Positions 12,389 through 24,139 of a stretch of 64,000 nucleotides of DNA are shown piece after piece. Position 1 is the first letter of the stretch. Each line of letters opens with the position of its first letter. Location of the stretch: positions 25,299,498-25,363,497 of the forward strand of contig NC_026660.2 of the NCBI RefSeq assembly GCF_000004075.3. Direction: 5' to 3'. This stretch comes from Cucumis sativus (Eukaryota > Streptophyta > Magnoliopsida > Cucurbitales > Cucurbitaceae). The notes under the pieces are model-generated. The model worked only from the letters and a program-made list of their open reading frames with translations. It had not been told where the DNA came from and did no database searches. The position numbers were made by a program, and so were the translations under genes.

Positions 12389-13069
12389 ATCAACCAAACC
12401 ATTTTCCACCATTCCTTTTCTTTTTCTCTTTTCTATTTCATTTTCTCAAAATTGTTATAGAATCTTAAAACTCTTTCTAAATTATATGCATTATCTACTC
12501 TTTTTTCTTTTTAATTTAACTATACCAACTGAGTGCCTCCATACATTTTTATATATATATAAATCATATCATTCAAATAAATTCATCATTCCCTAAAACA
12601 CTAAATACTCATTTTGAAGTTGTTCAACACCAACAAAGAATAGTAATAATAATAATAAAAAAAAGGGCGATTGATAATAAATATTTTTACCAATTAAATA
12701 ATGGTTACGTGAAGTAATAAAAAGTTATCCCCTAGCTAGCTTTCTTTTGTGTTTCAACATCATGTATAGCCATTTCTTTGCATAGAGACAAAAGGCAAAA
12801 ATAGAATATAAACATTATTATTTAAAGAAATTTATTCAAGTTCAGTTTAATCATCATTTACATCCTTTCTAGTTCCAACCATCCATCATCCTTTCCAATA
12901 TATATTCTCACTTTATATCATAACCTGAACCTCCTATGCCCAAATAAATATGACAAAATTTTCATTATGGAAAACGTTTTTCATTACTATTCCCAAACTA
13001 CCCTTCAACGTATTTCTTCTCCAAACTTAGTTTAAGCCATATTCACAATATAATTAGTAAAATGAATCA

Positions 13070-13340
13070 TTATTCAAGTATACATATCACTCAAGTTTAC
13101 AAGTGTAAATCAATAGTGTATCAAACATGACTTCAAGTATATAACTTATTTAATCAATTGAGTGTATCAATGAAGATTACTAAAGTGTATATACATGACA
13201 TCAAGTGTATCAAACATATCATATGTATCAAGCGTATCAAATTCGTTAAGTGTACTAGTGAACCATAACAAGTTTATTAATAGTGAATCAAATGTATCAA
13301 ACTTATCAATGGAGCATTTATGTGTATATCAAACTAATTT
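13070..13340 (+). repeat. Degenerate AAGTGTATCA repeat block, copy 2
   Basis: Contains CAAGTGTATCAAACATATC, GTATCAAGCGTATCAAATTC, GAATCAAATGTATCAAAC and similar words, mostly at about 10-20 bp spacing. Upstream flank ATGACAAAATTTTC followed by AAACTACCCTTCAA parallels the flank of copy 1. Most likely a decayed non-autonomous element with an internal minisatellite. Confidence 0.65.
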
Positions 13341-14560
13341 AAAGTGTATTCGTGAAACACATCGTGAGGATAAGTTTGTAATTTTTCATTTTCAAATCTA
13401 AATTTGATTTGGGTTTTGACATTTTTTGCAAAACTAAAATTAAAGTTAGTGGTATAGGCCTAATTTATTAAATCTATTATGATAAATGTGCAAATAATAA
13501 ATATTTGTTCTATAAACTTAATTATTATAATTTTTGTTTGTTTGGGAGTGTCTCCTAAAACAATGCACACGAACCGAAAAAGAAAATAAAAAATAAAATG
13601 TCATTATTGTTAATTTTCTAAAATCAACTTTTAAAAATTTTCATTCATATACTTTTTCTAAAATTGTTAATAATTCATTTTTAAAATATTATTGAACAGT
13701 TAAAATATGGTTAATATTGTCATCTATTATATCTTTAAAGTCACAAGATTAAATCTCCCACCTTTGTAATTATATAAAAAAAAAAGACATTCTTGAATCT
13801 CTAAAATTACCTCATCCAACCAAGCTATATATATATATGCTAAATTACCAAACATTTTAAAAAATTATAAATATAGTAAAGTCTATTAGCAATATGGTTG
13901 TATGATTGATGATAGAGTTGAAGTATTTACAATTTTTAAAAAGTACTGTTATATTTGCTAATACTTAAATCTAATAGTTATATTGATAATAGAAATGGTG
14001 AGTGTAATATTTGGAAGTGTGTGGGAAATAGTATTAAGTGAAGAGTAAAAGTGAGTTAGGGAAATAAAAAGTGAAAGGAAGGGATGAGAGTGTGGTAAAT
14101 AGTAATAGGGAAGGCGTAAAGAATGAAAACAGGGATGAAATGAAAGATAAAATTACGTGTAGGTGAGAGACACCATTGCTTTGGGCCCACGATTCCTGTG
14201 TTGGCGAACCCACCCACCCAAGAATCTACTAGAAACCATTTTCTTTTTGGCTCGTGGCTCCCCCTGGCTACTTCATTCATTCATTTAATTAATTAATTAA
14301 AAACAGAGAGTGTAAAAAAGAAAAGAAAAAGAAAAGAAAGAGTGTAAACAATTCGCGGCGTGATTAGGATGTAATGGAATCCAAAGATTCGAAGAGCAGC
14401 AGGAGGACTCGGCAACTCGACCAAAGGCATTCCATTTCCATTTCCACTTCCACTCCCCTATTTATTGTCCTTAGATGCGACGACCCGATTTCGTCTCTAA
14501 ACACACCAAACCTCCCCTCTTCCTTCATCGAATCTTCACCCTCCTGAATCTCCGCCTCTT

Positions 14561-14567
14561 TATAAAT
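14561..14567 (+). promoter_or_regulatory. TATA box of HHO gene
   Basis: TATAAAT preceded by CTCTT and followed by pyrimidine-rich leader; 136 bp upstream of the ATG. Confidence 0.65.
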
Positions 14568-14624
14568 AACACACTCTCCCCATCTCTCTTTCTCTGTCTA
14601 TTCTCTCTTTTCTCTCTTTTTCAA

Positions 14625-14669
14625 ATGTTTGAGATTAACATTCACACAATTCTACTCACCCACCACTGA
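14625..14669 (+). promoter_or_regulatory. Upstream ORF in HHO 5' leader
   Basis: ATG with 14 codons (MFEINIHTILLTHH) ending in TGA 27 bp before the main ATG. It lies downstream of the predicted TATA box, so it should be in the mRNA. Confidence 0.5.
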
Positions 14670-14696
14670 TTCCCAACCCTCTACTTATACCTCACT

Positions 14697-16195
14697 ATGG
14701 AACTCTCCTTAGATTTGTCTTTGGACTTCTCTCCCAAAACCATTCCCCAAATTCTTCTTCAACTTTCCTCCATCTCCGATTCCTTTACTAAGCGATCCAA
14801 GCTTGATGATTATCTCAAAAGATTGGAAGATGAAATGAGGAAGATCGATGCTTTTAAACGAGAGCTTCCTCTCTGTGTTCTTCTCTTGCAAGACGGTGGG
14901 TGCTTTCTTTTCGAATTCTCATCTCATTTTACAATATGCCTTTCCGCTTTTTTTTCTTTTACCTTTCCATTCCTGGGTTTGCAGCTATTTTGAGATTGAA
15001 AGAGGAGGTGTTGCAGTTCAAGGATCAGCCGGTGATTCAAGACTTTATCCCATCCAACCCAGTTTCTGATCAAACTGATGAGGACAACCTGAAGAGGAAG
15101 ACCAGCAAGTGGTTGAGTTCCGCTCAGTTGTGGAGTACCAATTTCAATTTTGTTGATGATGAAATCTCAGACCCCAAATCAACTATCAACTTGGTAACTT
15201 TTGACACAGATTTAATTCTTAAAATTTTTCATCTTTTTTAGTTGAATGGAGGCTTTTTCTTTTTTCGGGATTAAATTTAAATACCTTTAATTACAGAATG
15301 GGGATGAAGACGATCGGTCTGTACCACAGACCCCAATTGAAAATTGGAATTGTGCAAAAAGACGAAGAGCATTCGAATTGTTCAAAGATCAAAGCAATTT
15401 TGTAAAAAGAGCCACAAAAGAAGATGTAGCGTTTTCCGAAGTCCCTAAACTTACTCTAATGACCCCAATCTCCGATCCTTTTCCTGTTAATTTGACCGTC
15501 AAGAACGGCGGCAACGGTGGACGGAACGGCAGAGCTGCTGTTTCTGGGCTATCTTCACCGGCGGGACAAATGAAAGGACAGCCAAAATTATCCCAACAGC
15601 AACAGACTATAAGGAAACAAAGACGGTGCTGGTCGCCGGAGCTCCACCGGCGTTTTGTCGACGCACTACATCGACTCGGCGGATCTCAAGGTAAAAAAAA
15701 GAAGAACAACACAATCACTCAATTCTGATCCATTTGGAAAACTTTAAATCCTGAGAATCAATTAATCGATCTATTTCAATTCCGCAGTGGCAACACCAAA
15801 ACAGATAAGGGAATTGATGCAAGTGGACGGCCTCACCAACGATGAAGTGAAAAGCCATTTACAAGTACGATTAATAAAACAAAAACAAAAAAACACAAAC
15901 AATTTCCGGGTTCGTTTTAAATTCCGAAAGTCTAATCGCAAACTTGTGTAAATCTTGATGGAAACAGAAATACAGACTTCACGTTCGAAAATTGTCACCG
16001 GCGGAAGGTTCAAGCGGCGAGAACGAGTTAAAAACAAGTGTAACACACGCGGGATCCCCAGATGGGCCACTCCACGGCGGTGGGTCTGGAAAAGCTCTGT
16101 CGACAACAGAAGGGGAAAGTATGGAAGTGGAAGAAGATGCGAAATCGGACGGTCATAGTTGGAAAGGAAGAATTCAGAAACATGGAGATATGTGA
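14697..16195 (+). CDS. HHO/NIGT1-family GARP (MYB-like) transcription factor
   Basis: Five exons: 14697-14895, 14985-15193, 15297-15690, 15788-15864 and 15968-16195 join in phase to 368 aa. The N-terminus (residues 2-11) has overlapping LxLxL motifs ([10 protein letters not shown]), the form of an EAR repression motif. A conserved hydrophobic/coiled region follows ([20 protein letters not shown] to [11 protein letters not shown]), typical of the HRS1/HHO clade. The GARP DNA-binding domain lies at about residues 243-301: [41 protein letters not shown] and [12 protein letters not shown], the last formed across the exon 4/5 junction. The KIDAFKREL block looks closest to HHO5/HHO6 (from memory). 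HHO proteins are nuclear repressors in nitrate and phosphate responses and, for HHO5, floral meristem control. A short uORF lies in the leader. Confidence 0.92.
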
Positions 16196-16199
16196 GGAA

Positions 16200-18650
16200 T
16201 TGAAAAGAAGAAAAAAACAAATGAAATGAAATGGGCGTTTTTCAGTTCCGACAAGTTTTGCAGAGAAATGGATACAAAATGGGGAATCTGAAATTTCTGA
16301 TTTTGTAGACACAAAAGAATAAGGTATAATTGTAACTTACAAAGTTATTTGTTTTTTTCTTTGTTAAATGTGTAGTAGTAGTAGTAAGTTAAGGCGTATT
16401 GGATGATGAGCATGTAACTTTATAAGAAAAAACTGATCTTTTTGAAGAGGAAGTTTTTTTTTTTTTTTTTTTGCAACTTTTTTCAATGTTGGTGGAGATG
16501 GGCGTATTGGCCTCTCATCAATGCAATTGTATTGTAGGAAATAACAAGACATTACAATCTTCTGTCTCAAATCCATCTAAACAAACCTCATCTAATGAAT
16601 AACAATATTATAGTCTGTTCAGTCCTCGTTCCATTCATTCTTATTATGCTATGCTATACATGTTTTATTTTAGGGTGAGGATTCAAATTTAAAAATCTAA
16701 GTCAGAGAGTAAAAGGTACCGTTCGATAACATCTACCTAAGGAACTCTTTGGAGTGCACTTAAATATATATGATATATTTTAAAGTAACAAGCGATAGAG
16801 AAAGTTTGTTATGGGAAGTTATGTTCATGTTTATACAATTGTGTGTTAAAAGATAATATTTTGAGAAAGAAGAGAGTGGGACTGACAAAACAGAGAAGGG
16901 CTCTGCTCCATTGAAGATTAGTTGATAAGAGAAGCTGCTTCTCACGTGGATTCTCACCATGTTATCAACTAAGCATGTGGTGGATGAGCACTTGCCAAGC
17001 ACGTGGGTGGCATCTTCTTCTCCAATTTGTTAATGGAATATAGCATCATCGCATAAATAAAAGCAATGGAGAAACATGAAGAGAGATTTTTGGCTTTTTT
17101 TTTTTTTCTCTTAGCATCAATGGAAGAAGAAAAGACTTGGAGGGGGTAACAGTGCAACTGAGATGAATTTTCTTAAAGACTGGGTTTCATCTCTACACTC
17201 TTAATTCTCATATTCATCATATTAACTCCACTCACACTTTGATGTCATTGCTACAGCTTACAACTTTATTTAATCCTAAAATTTAGAGTAAAAAGGAGGG
17301 AACAAATTTGGAGATTTAGAAGTATATGAATGTGTATGAAACTAATACTGATAATGATATAGTGGGTAGACAAAGGCAAGTGGGGTAGTAAAAAATTGAA
17401 TAGAAAGAGAGAAAGGGAACAACAAGATGTGTATATTAGCCACGTGGTCAAATCTTATTTTAGATATTGAGACAAGATGCTTACAACTTGAAGAGTAAGG
17501 TATAGAAAGTTCAACCCTCATCCATTTGTTTTTACTTCTTTTCTTTTTTTTAAAAAAAATAAAAAAAGGTGTAAGTAAACAATTTGAGAGAAGTGAAAAT
17601 TGGAATTTCTAACTTTTTTGATCAAGAGTGTTTGCTTTACTTTTGGTCAAGTTGTTTGACAACATAGTATATCATCACTTTTTCTTCACGTGCATTATGT
17701 ATTCCATCAACTCAATTTATATGTAGAATCAAGATAAGAAAATTATTTTATTGTAAAAACTAAACAAAAAATTTGGAAGAGTTGGTTATAATAGTTTGAG
17801 TTAGGTAAGGTATAGTATTTCAGTCATAATAGAAAATTGTATACTTTAATATAATAATTTGAAATAGTAATTTTGTAAGGATATAGTAATTAGAAATACC
17901 AATAATTATAATGGAGTCTCAAACTAACTATAAGTTGGTGAGGACCAAACCAACAACTCCTTTATGTTCGTAGGTAAACCTTTGATAACTCAATTTTTTT
18001 AGCAGCTTTTTAAGTGAGATATGATGTACAGTTAGGAGAGTTTTGTCAATAATATGTATTAAGTGATTTTGATTTCCATAAGCATCATAATTAAATTGGA
18101 AAGTACTGTAATTAGCTCAATCATATTACTAAAAAAAAAAAAAAACTTTCACTACTTGGTACTTGATTCTTTGCCTGAATTTAGGAAGGAAAGTACAAAT
18201 ATATCTTCAAAAATTCCTTTAGGAAAGGGAGAACCTCATTCCTTCCTAAAACTTATTTAATTTAATTTTCCAACTTTTCTTTCCTACCACAAAATGACAA
18301 GCGCACTTTAGTAATTGATATGACTCAAAATTGAGTTATTGTTTAATTTGTTGATGCTATTCTTTTGATGGTTGTTAAATGTAGGTGAAGTGAGAATCAA
18401 ATCTTAAAATTTGGAGTTAATAGTATAAATTTAAGAAAATAGAATTTTGTTCATGTAAACTAAGTTAACTAGTTGATAAATTAGATGATAATAATATTTT
18501 GTATTTAATTTTAATTTGATATCAAATTGAAATACATGTAGGGATAAAATACATTTTTTCACCAAAGAAATGATCATAACAGAATGACATTAACAAAATT
18601 TAATTTTCTAATGGTGTGATCGACTTGACAATGGAAAGCTTATAATGCAT
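16200..18650. other. HHO 3' region and intergenic DNA
   Basis: After the HHO 3' UTR there is no gene. The notable content is three perfect G-boxes (CACGTG at 16943, 17000 and 17441) within 504 bp; otherwise AT-rich sequence. Confidence 0.55.
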
Positions 18651-18699
18651 TTGTTTTAAAATGTTAGTATGTACTGTACTGAATTATTTTGCAACTATC

Positions 18700-19128
18700 A
18701 TTATCTAAAATTTCAAGTTGGCGACGAAGTATAGAGATAAAAAACAAAATTTACCCGAGGTCTATTTTGCCACAAAAAAAAAAAAAATCCCTAATTTCGA
18801 CCTCCTCTTTCGTCACTGCATCCCGCACGCACGGGTGTTCTCTCTCTCTATTAACGCTGAAACCTTGCAACGGCGACGGTGCCGGCCAATACCTAACGAC
18901 GGCAGCGAAGGGGCTGGTACTTTCCTTCAACCACGGAAGCTTCCGTAAAAATTATTCTTTTTGCCCTAATTCTGGCTATCCCCTGCTTGAAAACGCTCTG
19001 CACTTGGTTTCCCAAGTACCCACCACTGCTTATCACTTGCTCTACTTCTTCTCCAGCCGTCATCTTCTCTTCTATTATCATCTTAAAGTAGACGAGAAAT
19101 TGGTGTGAAAATCACTCCGTGCTCGCAG
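18700..19128 (+). promoter_or_regulatory. Probable 5' UTR exon region of the misato gene
   Basis: A GC-richer stretch from about 18.8 kb ends in CTCGCAG followed by GTGAGAA, a good donor at 19129. An acceptor (GTGGCAG, ends at 19300) precedes the ATG at 19307 by six bases. A leader intron of about 170 nt is inferred; the transcription start is not defined by the sequence. Confidence 0.5.
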
Positions 19129-19306
19129 GTGAGAAAACTTCCGTTCCGTTTCTTTTTCCTGAACACGTCTTTATACTTATATCAGTCTTGAATACTCCGT
19201 TATAGAATAGTGGCATTCTTAAATGCTCCAGTACCTTCACTTAATGTTCCTAAGGCATGGAGTTTTTCACCCATTTCTCTGATTCAATTTCTTTGTGGCA
19301 GGAACT

Positions 19307-22300
19307 ATGAGGGAACTCGTGACTGTTCAAGTTGGAGAATTTGCGAACTTCGTTGGTTCTCATTTCTGGAACTTTCAGGTAGAGCCATTCCCGTATTGCC
19401 ATTTTCTCTTCCACTCTGTGTCTTGTGAGCATTGGTGGAATTGAAACTGGTAATTAGTAAATCTTCTTCTTCAAGTTATATTACTTGTACGATTGATTGG
19501 ACTCTAACCATTGGGATTTTGAAATTCGTATTTATTTTCTTTTCCTTGATCTTGATGGAAGGATGAGTTGATTGGCTTGGCTGCGGACCCTCTTGGAGAT
19601 GCTGTGTTTAAGAATCAACATCTTAATATGGACGTACTCTACCGTTCTGGTGAGACACAACAGGTGGATTATTTTATATTATGGTGTAAATGAAGAAAGT
19701 TATAGAGTTGTTACTTCACGTCGCACATTGTGGTAAACTCACTGACGGAAGATTTAACATTTAATATTTAAACCTCTTCTTTTAGTTAATCTAATGTAAC
19801 TGAATATATTATTTCATGCATTGGTTAAAAGCTTCGTTTTAACAAAGTACTTTCGAGTTGAGTTTATATTGTCTTTAACAATTGATGCTTGCTTCTTATT
19901 CTTTAAATTGATGATAGTATTTTCCTAACCAACTGTACACCCCTAAGTTGTTGCATATTTGTGCTAGGTTTTCTTTTTTAGCTAAAATTAACTTTCTTCA
20001 CTAAATGAGCTGATTTTCTGTAATTTGTCCATCTGTTTCATTTTTTTTTCCTCTAAATAATTTGCAGGGTGTACTTACATATACTCCACGCCTAGTTTCA
20101 GTTGGCTTTAAAGGTATCTTTCTGTAAACAATACATGGGAGCAAGTTTATCATAAAGTAATTTTATGCTTCCTAGATATTAAATAAGTTGTATGATGCTA
20201 ATACAATTTTGAGTCGCAACCCAGCCCTCTGATTGAGTTATAATATGTAGGAGGCTTAGGATCAGTAAGTGCACGTGGCACTCTATATAATGATGATGTG
20301 GATACGCCATCTGATACTGTCACATGGTGAGATTTTCATTATTGAAGAGAAAATTTTCCTTCCCTCACATTTAGATACACCCACCAGAACATTAATGTAC
20401 ATGCATATATTATTTATGAATTCCCATTTGTTCAACTCTACACCTAAAAGTTGGAGTGGGAGATTTTTTTTATCCCAATTTCTCTCTCTGGCTAACTGTA
20501 GAAGCTCCTAGATAGATGGTTTACGTTACTCTTATGCTCATATCAGCGTGTTGATAGATGTATATTAATGTAAGACAAAAAGTTCTGATTTTTAAAGGCA
20601 TTTGTACAATATGAATTGACTTTCTTGATATTTACAGTTGCAGTCTGATGAGCCAACAACTCCAAAACCCTGTAAAATTTCCCAATTTTGTGTTTGCACT
20701 TAGTTTATAACTTTCTAGTTCAGCATAGCATTGATCTAGGTCAAAATTTTGTTTCTTGGATCCAGTAATGCACCATCTGATTTGTGAACTTTATGTATTT
20801 GAAAGCTTCAATGACTTCTAATTTGGTAGTGTAATCTTGAAATAATTTTATGGCTTGAAGAAATTGAATGTGTATTTTCTTTCTGCAGGCGTGGTAGTGT
20901 TGCCACTCATTATACTGAACCATGTAAGAAAAACTTATTCTTGCAAAGTTTATCTGAAGAAGAGCAAGAGAACTTGGTGGATGGTAAAAATAGTGGTCGA
21001 GGAGAAATTGAGGATAAAGATATTATTGAATGTCTAGAAAGTGATGTCACCTTTTGGACAGACTTCTCTAAGGTTCACTATCACCCTCAAAGTTTGTATC
21101 AATTTGTTGGATCCTGGGTGGATGCTCAGGAGTTCGACAATTATGGAATTGGAAAAGAATCTTTCTCTTGGAGTTTGCAAGGTGAAGATATTGATGAAAG
21201 GCTTCGTTTTTTTGTGGAGGAATGTGACCATATCCAAGTATGTGTTACTAGAAATAATTTTAATTGAAATGTACCAAATGGTTTCTTTATTTTCTTCTTC
21301 AGATTCCCTAGCGCCCCAAACTTCCCTTTCTTCCTCACTGGTAACTGTTTTCATGCATTGTATGCACCATCCCTTTGTTTTGTTGAAGATTTTGAATTTT
21401 TAATCACCTTAATGGAATGTAATCCTTTCTTTTCTCTCTGTAATTACGACATGTGTAAACTATTCATCCCTGTGGATGTTATATGATCAAATTGTGGAAT
21501 CTCCTAGAATTTTTAGGACACTGTTTAGGATGAATTTGAAGGTTTAAAACTATGCATAGATACTCTAGGTACCTTTTCCTTGCGATATTGTTCTTAGCAA
21601 TGTAATGGGCATTATATATATATATTCCCCCTTTTTAATGAAAGGAATGGATATATCTGTTGAGGAAGCCATTGCCATTGGGAAAATCATGTGTTCTACT
21701 TTGCTTTTATCTTCTCTTTTTCCATGGTGTTCAAGGGTGGGCTTTGAATCCACAAGTACACTTTATATGACTTAGAATTGAACTTTGACTCTTACAAATT
21801 ATACTGATGTACTATGTCTGTTAGTATTGTGATCATATATTAAACAGTGGTACTTCATTTTTATATGTCACTGGGTCTCTATTACAGTGGAATTATTTAC
21901 ACCCCGATATGATGGGACCTTTAGTACAAAATTTGTGCTAGGATGGTTGAAATTATATTCCTTGTTTAGTAATGGCCTTTTGTTGATGCTTATAGGGGTT
22001 TCAGTTCATAGTTGATGACTCGGGAGGATTTTCAGCAGTAGCTGGGGATTTTCTTGAGAGTGTTGCAGATGAATATTCAAACACCCCAGTTTTACTTTAC
22101 AGTGTTCGAAGTCCTAGTTCTTCTAACGTGCTTCGTGAAAATAAGAAGCAGATAATTTCTAGAGATCTCCACGACGCAATTTCATTTGCGAGACTATCAT
22201 CTTTCTGTCAGCTCTATGTGCCAGTTGGTTTGCCAAGTTTGAACAGAAGTATGTGCCACTGTGGCTGCAAAATTTTTCTTGCTTATCATACTTTTTTCCT

Positions 22301-23429
22301 TCATTATTCTCTGATATAATATTAATAATCATCTTTACCTTTATCAAGGCAAAGCTGCCACCCATCTCTGCATTGATGACCAGAAGCCTTATCACTGTAG
22401 TGCTGTATATGCTGCTGCTTTACACTCCATTGGTCTTCCTTTTCGAATGGAAGCCCAGGGGCCGACCACAGATTCATGTTATGTTTCTGGTGCAGTTCAT
22501 GTCAATGACATGGTACGTATGTTAGCAGGGCAAGGTAGGCAAAACATGGTGGCCATTTTGGATGTTGCAATGCCAGCGCCCACTCTCTTGGGTATGTACT
22601 CTTCCATGGCTTTCTAACTTGCAGAAAAGAGCTTTTCATCATTGGTCATAGGTTTCTGCAATCTGTACTACAGAGAAACATTTGGGCCAATCTTTGTTGG
22701 GAAGTTTGCAACCGTTGACACCAGAGGTAAAAGAAGATGCAGAAGATTTGTTGGCATTGGAGTCCATGACTGCCCACGGAGTGTTTGAATCAGGTATGTA
22801 GTACATTAAATTATCGCCAGGTATTTTTTATAATGTTTAGTCAAGATACTGGTTCTGCAATAGAAGATGCCGTCAAAATTATCTTGTTTAGAAGGAAAAT
22901 ATGGAAAATATGTTATATGTCTCAATGTAATGGAAATAAAATGTTGACGTTTTACTGTTCTTACTCAACTTTCTCCTCTTCAGGAGGGGACCGGGCTTCA
23001 GTCTCTGAATTAAAGGATCAAATTAGCGCTGCTTATGAAGGTGAAACAGTAAGACCAATGCTCTGCCATCTATCAGCAGCTCAATGTCCTCTGCCTGTAC
23101 CATTGCCTTTTCCTTCAATCTTTGGAAACCTAGTTGGCCAACATGGTCAATTGTTGGCTACTCCAATCTCAGGTGTTTCAACAAGGGGATCCCTTGACGT
23201 GTATTCCATCCCCATGGCAGCTCGGCTACGTTCTAGCAATGCTGTACTGCCATTTATAGAGAGAAGATTAACAAATCTTCTTAGACATGGAGTACAAGGA
23301 TCATCTGCAACCCCATTGCTTAGGAGTTGGGGGTTCGGAAGAGAGGAATTAGAAGACATGGGAGAATCACTTTCAAAAATGGTTTTGGCGCTAAATCCAC
23401 ATTCGCTATCTTCATCAGATTCTGATTGA
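19307..23429 (+). CDS. Misato homologue (DML1, tubulin-like)
   Basis: Nine coding exons: 19307-19378, 19562-19663, 20068-20113, 20251-20326, 20889-21237, 21996-22248, 22349-22591, 22674-22793 and 22984-23429. All phases agree and the product is 568 aa, close to plant misato proteins. The N-terminus MRELVTVQVGEFANFVGSHF resembles the start of tubulins (MREI..QVGQCGN), as known for the misato segment II domain. It is followed by LNMDVLYRSGETQ, YTPRLVSVGFKGGLGS and the tubulin-related region (GFQFIVDDSGGFSAVAGDFL). The tail is acidic Ser/Asp (SLSSSDSD). Misato is linked to mitochondrial distribution and chromosome segregation in animals and yeast; its plant role is little known. For exon 8 the acceptor at 22673 is chosen because the earlier AG at 22651 shifts frame into a stop. 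A GTAAGT one base after the stop (23431) suggests a 3' UTR intron. Confidence 0.92.
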
Positions 23430-23826
23430 AGTAAGTATAACTGTTATACAATTGAAAATGTAGAAACTTGTGAGAATCACTTTAAAAAAGTTGTGTGTGT
23501 TTGATTTATAATCAAACTCAGAATGATGAAATGAACGTGACGATATGGGTTTTTAATGTGATTGTTCTTATTCTTGTGGCTAGGGATTTGTAAAAGGGCA
23601 TCAAGAAAAGTCAAGTCAAATGTCAAGCTGCCTGCTGTTTTGGTTGGAATACAGGTAATAGTTATAGTTGCGTCTTTCTTTGATATTTCTGTCTTTTATA
23701 ATGGTGTAGTGAGTTTGTTGTTTATTTGTCTAGCAATGTTTAAAGATGTAGACATAAACATAAAATTAAATGTTTTCTTGTACGCCACATTGCTGGATGC
23801 AGTATTGTTTTTTTAGGGGTACGTGG

Positions 23827-24134
23827 GTTGGATTGGATTCTCAGGTTATAGCTTATTTTTTCTTGCTAATCTTAAATTAAATACATAAATTTATTAAGAA
23901 CACATCATTAATAACTATTTTTTTTAAAGAAATTTAATTATATAATATCAAATATCTATGATATTTAATACAAATGTAAAGCAAAGACAAATATGATAAC
24001 AATTCTAAAAGAAAAATATTAAAATTCACAAATCAATCAACCTTTGACAAAAGAAACATGTGTGTAATTCGAGTTGAGTTGAGTTAGATCAATACATTCT
24101 TTTTAACGAATCCGAACATGCAACCCAATCCAAC
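23827..24134. mobile_element. Possible MITE with 10-bp terminal inverted repeats
   Basis: GTTGGATTGG at 23827-23836 and its inverse CCAATCCAAC at 24125-24134 bracket about 310 bp of AT-rich non-coding DNA. Size and form fit a MITE. No clear target-site duplication was found, so this could be coincidence of a common short word. Confidence 0.35.
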
Positions 24135-24139
24135 AACAA

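Larger units (their letters stand above)
9960..14290. other. Intergenic region with dispersed and tandem repeats
   Basis: No recognisable protein gene. It contains a 44-bp tandem repeat (10211-10360), two related repeat blocks rich in AAGTGTATCA (about 10540-10700 and 13070-13340), GAA triplet repeats (about 12008-12060), and a more GC-balanced island at 11.8-12.4 kb with a TATA-like sequence and a 101-codon open frame that I do not trust. Confidence 0.6.

Noticed and set aside
22652-22793. Alternative acceptor (AG at 22651) for misato exon 8
   Set aside because: It gives GFCNLYYRETFGPIFVG at first but shifts frame and runs into a stop; the acceptor at 22673 joins in phase to the next exon.
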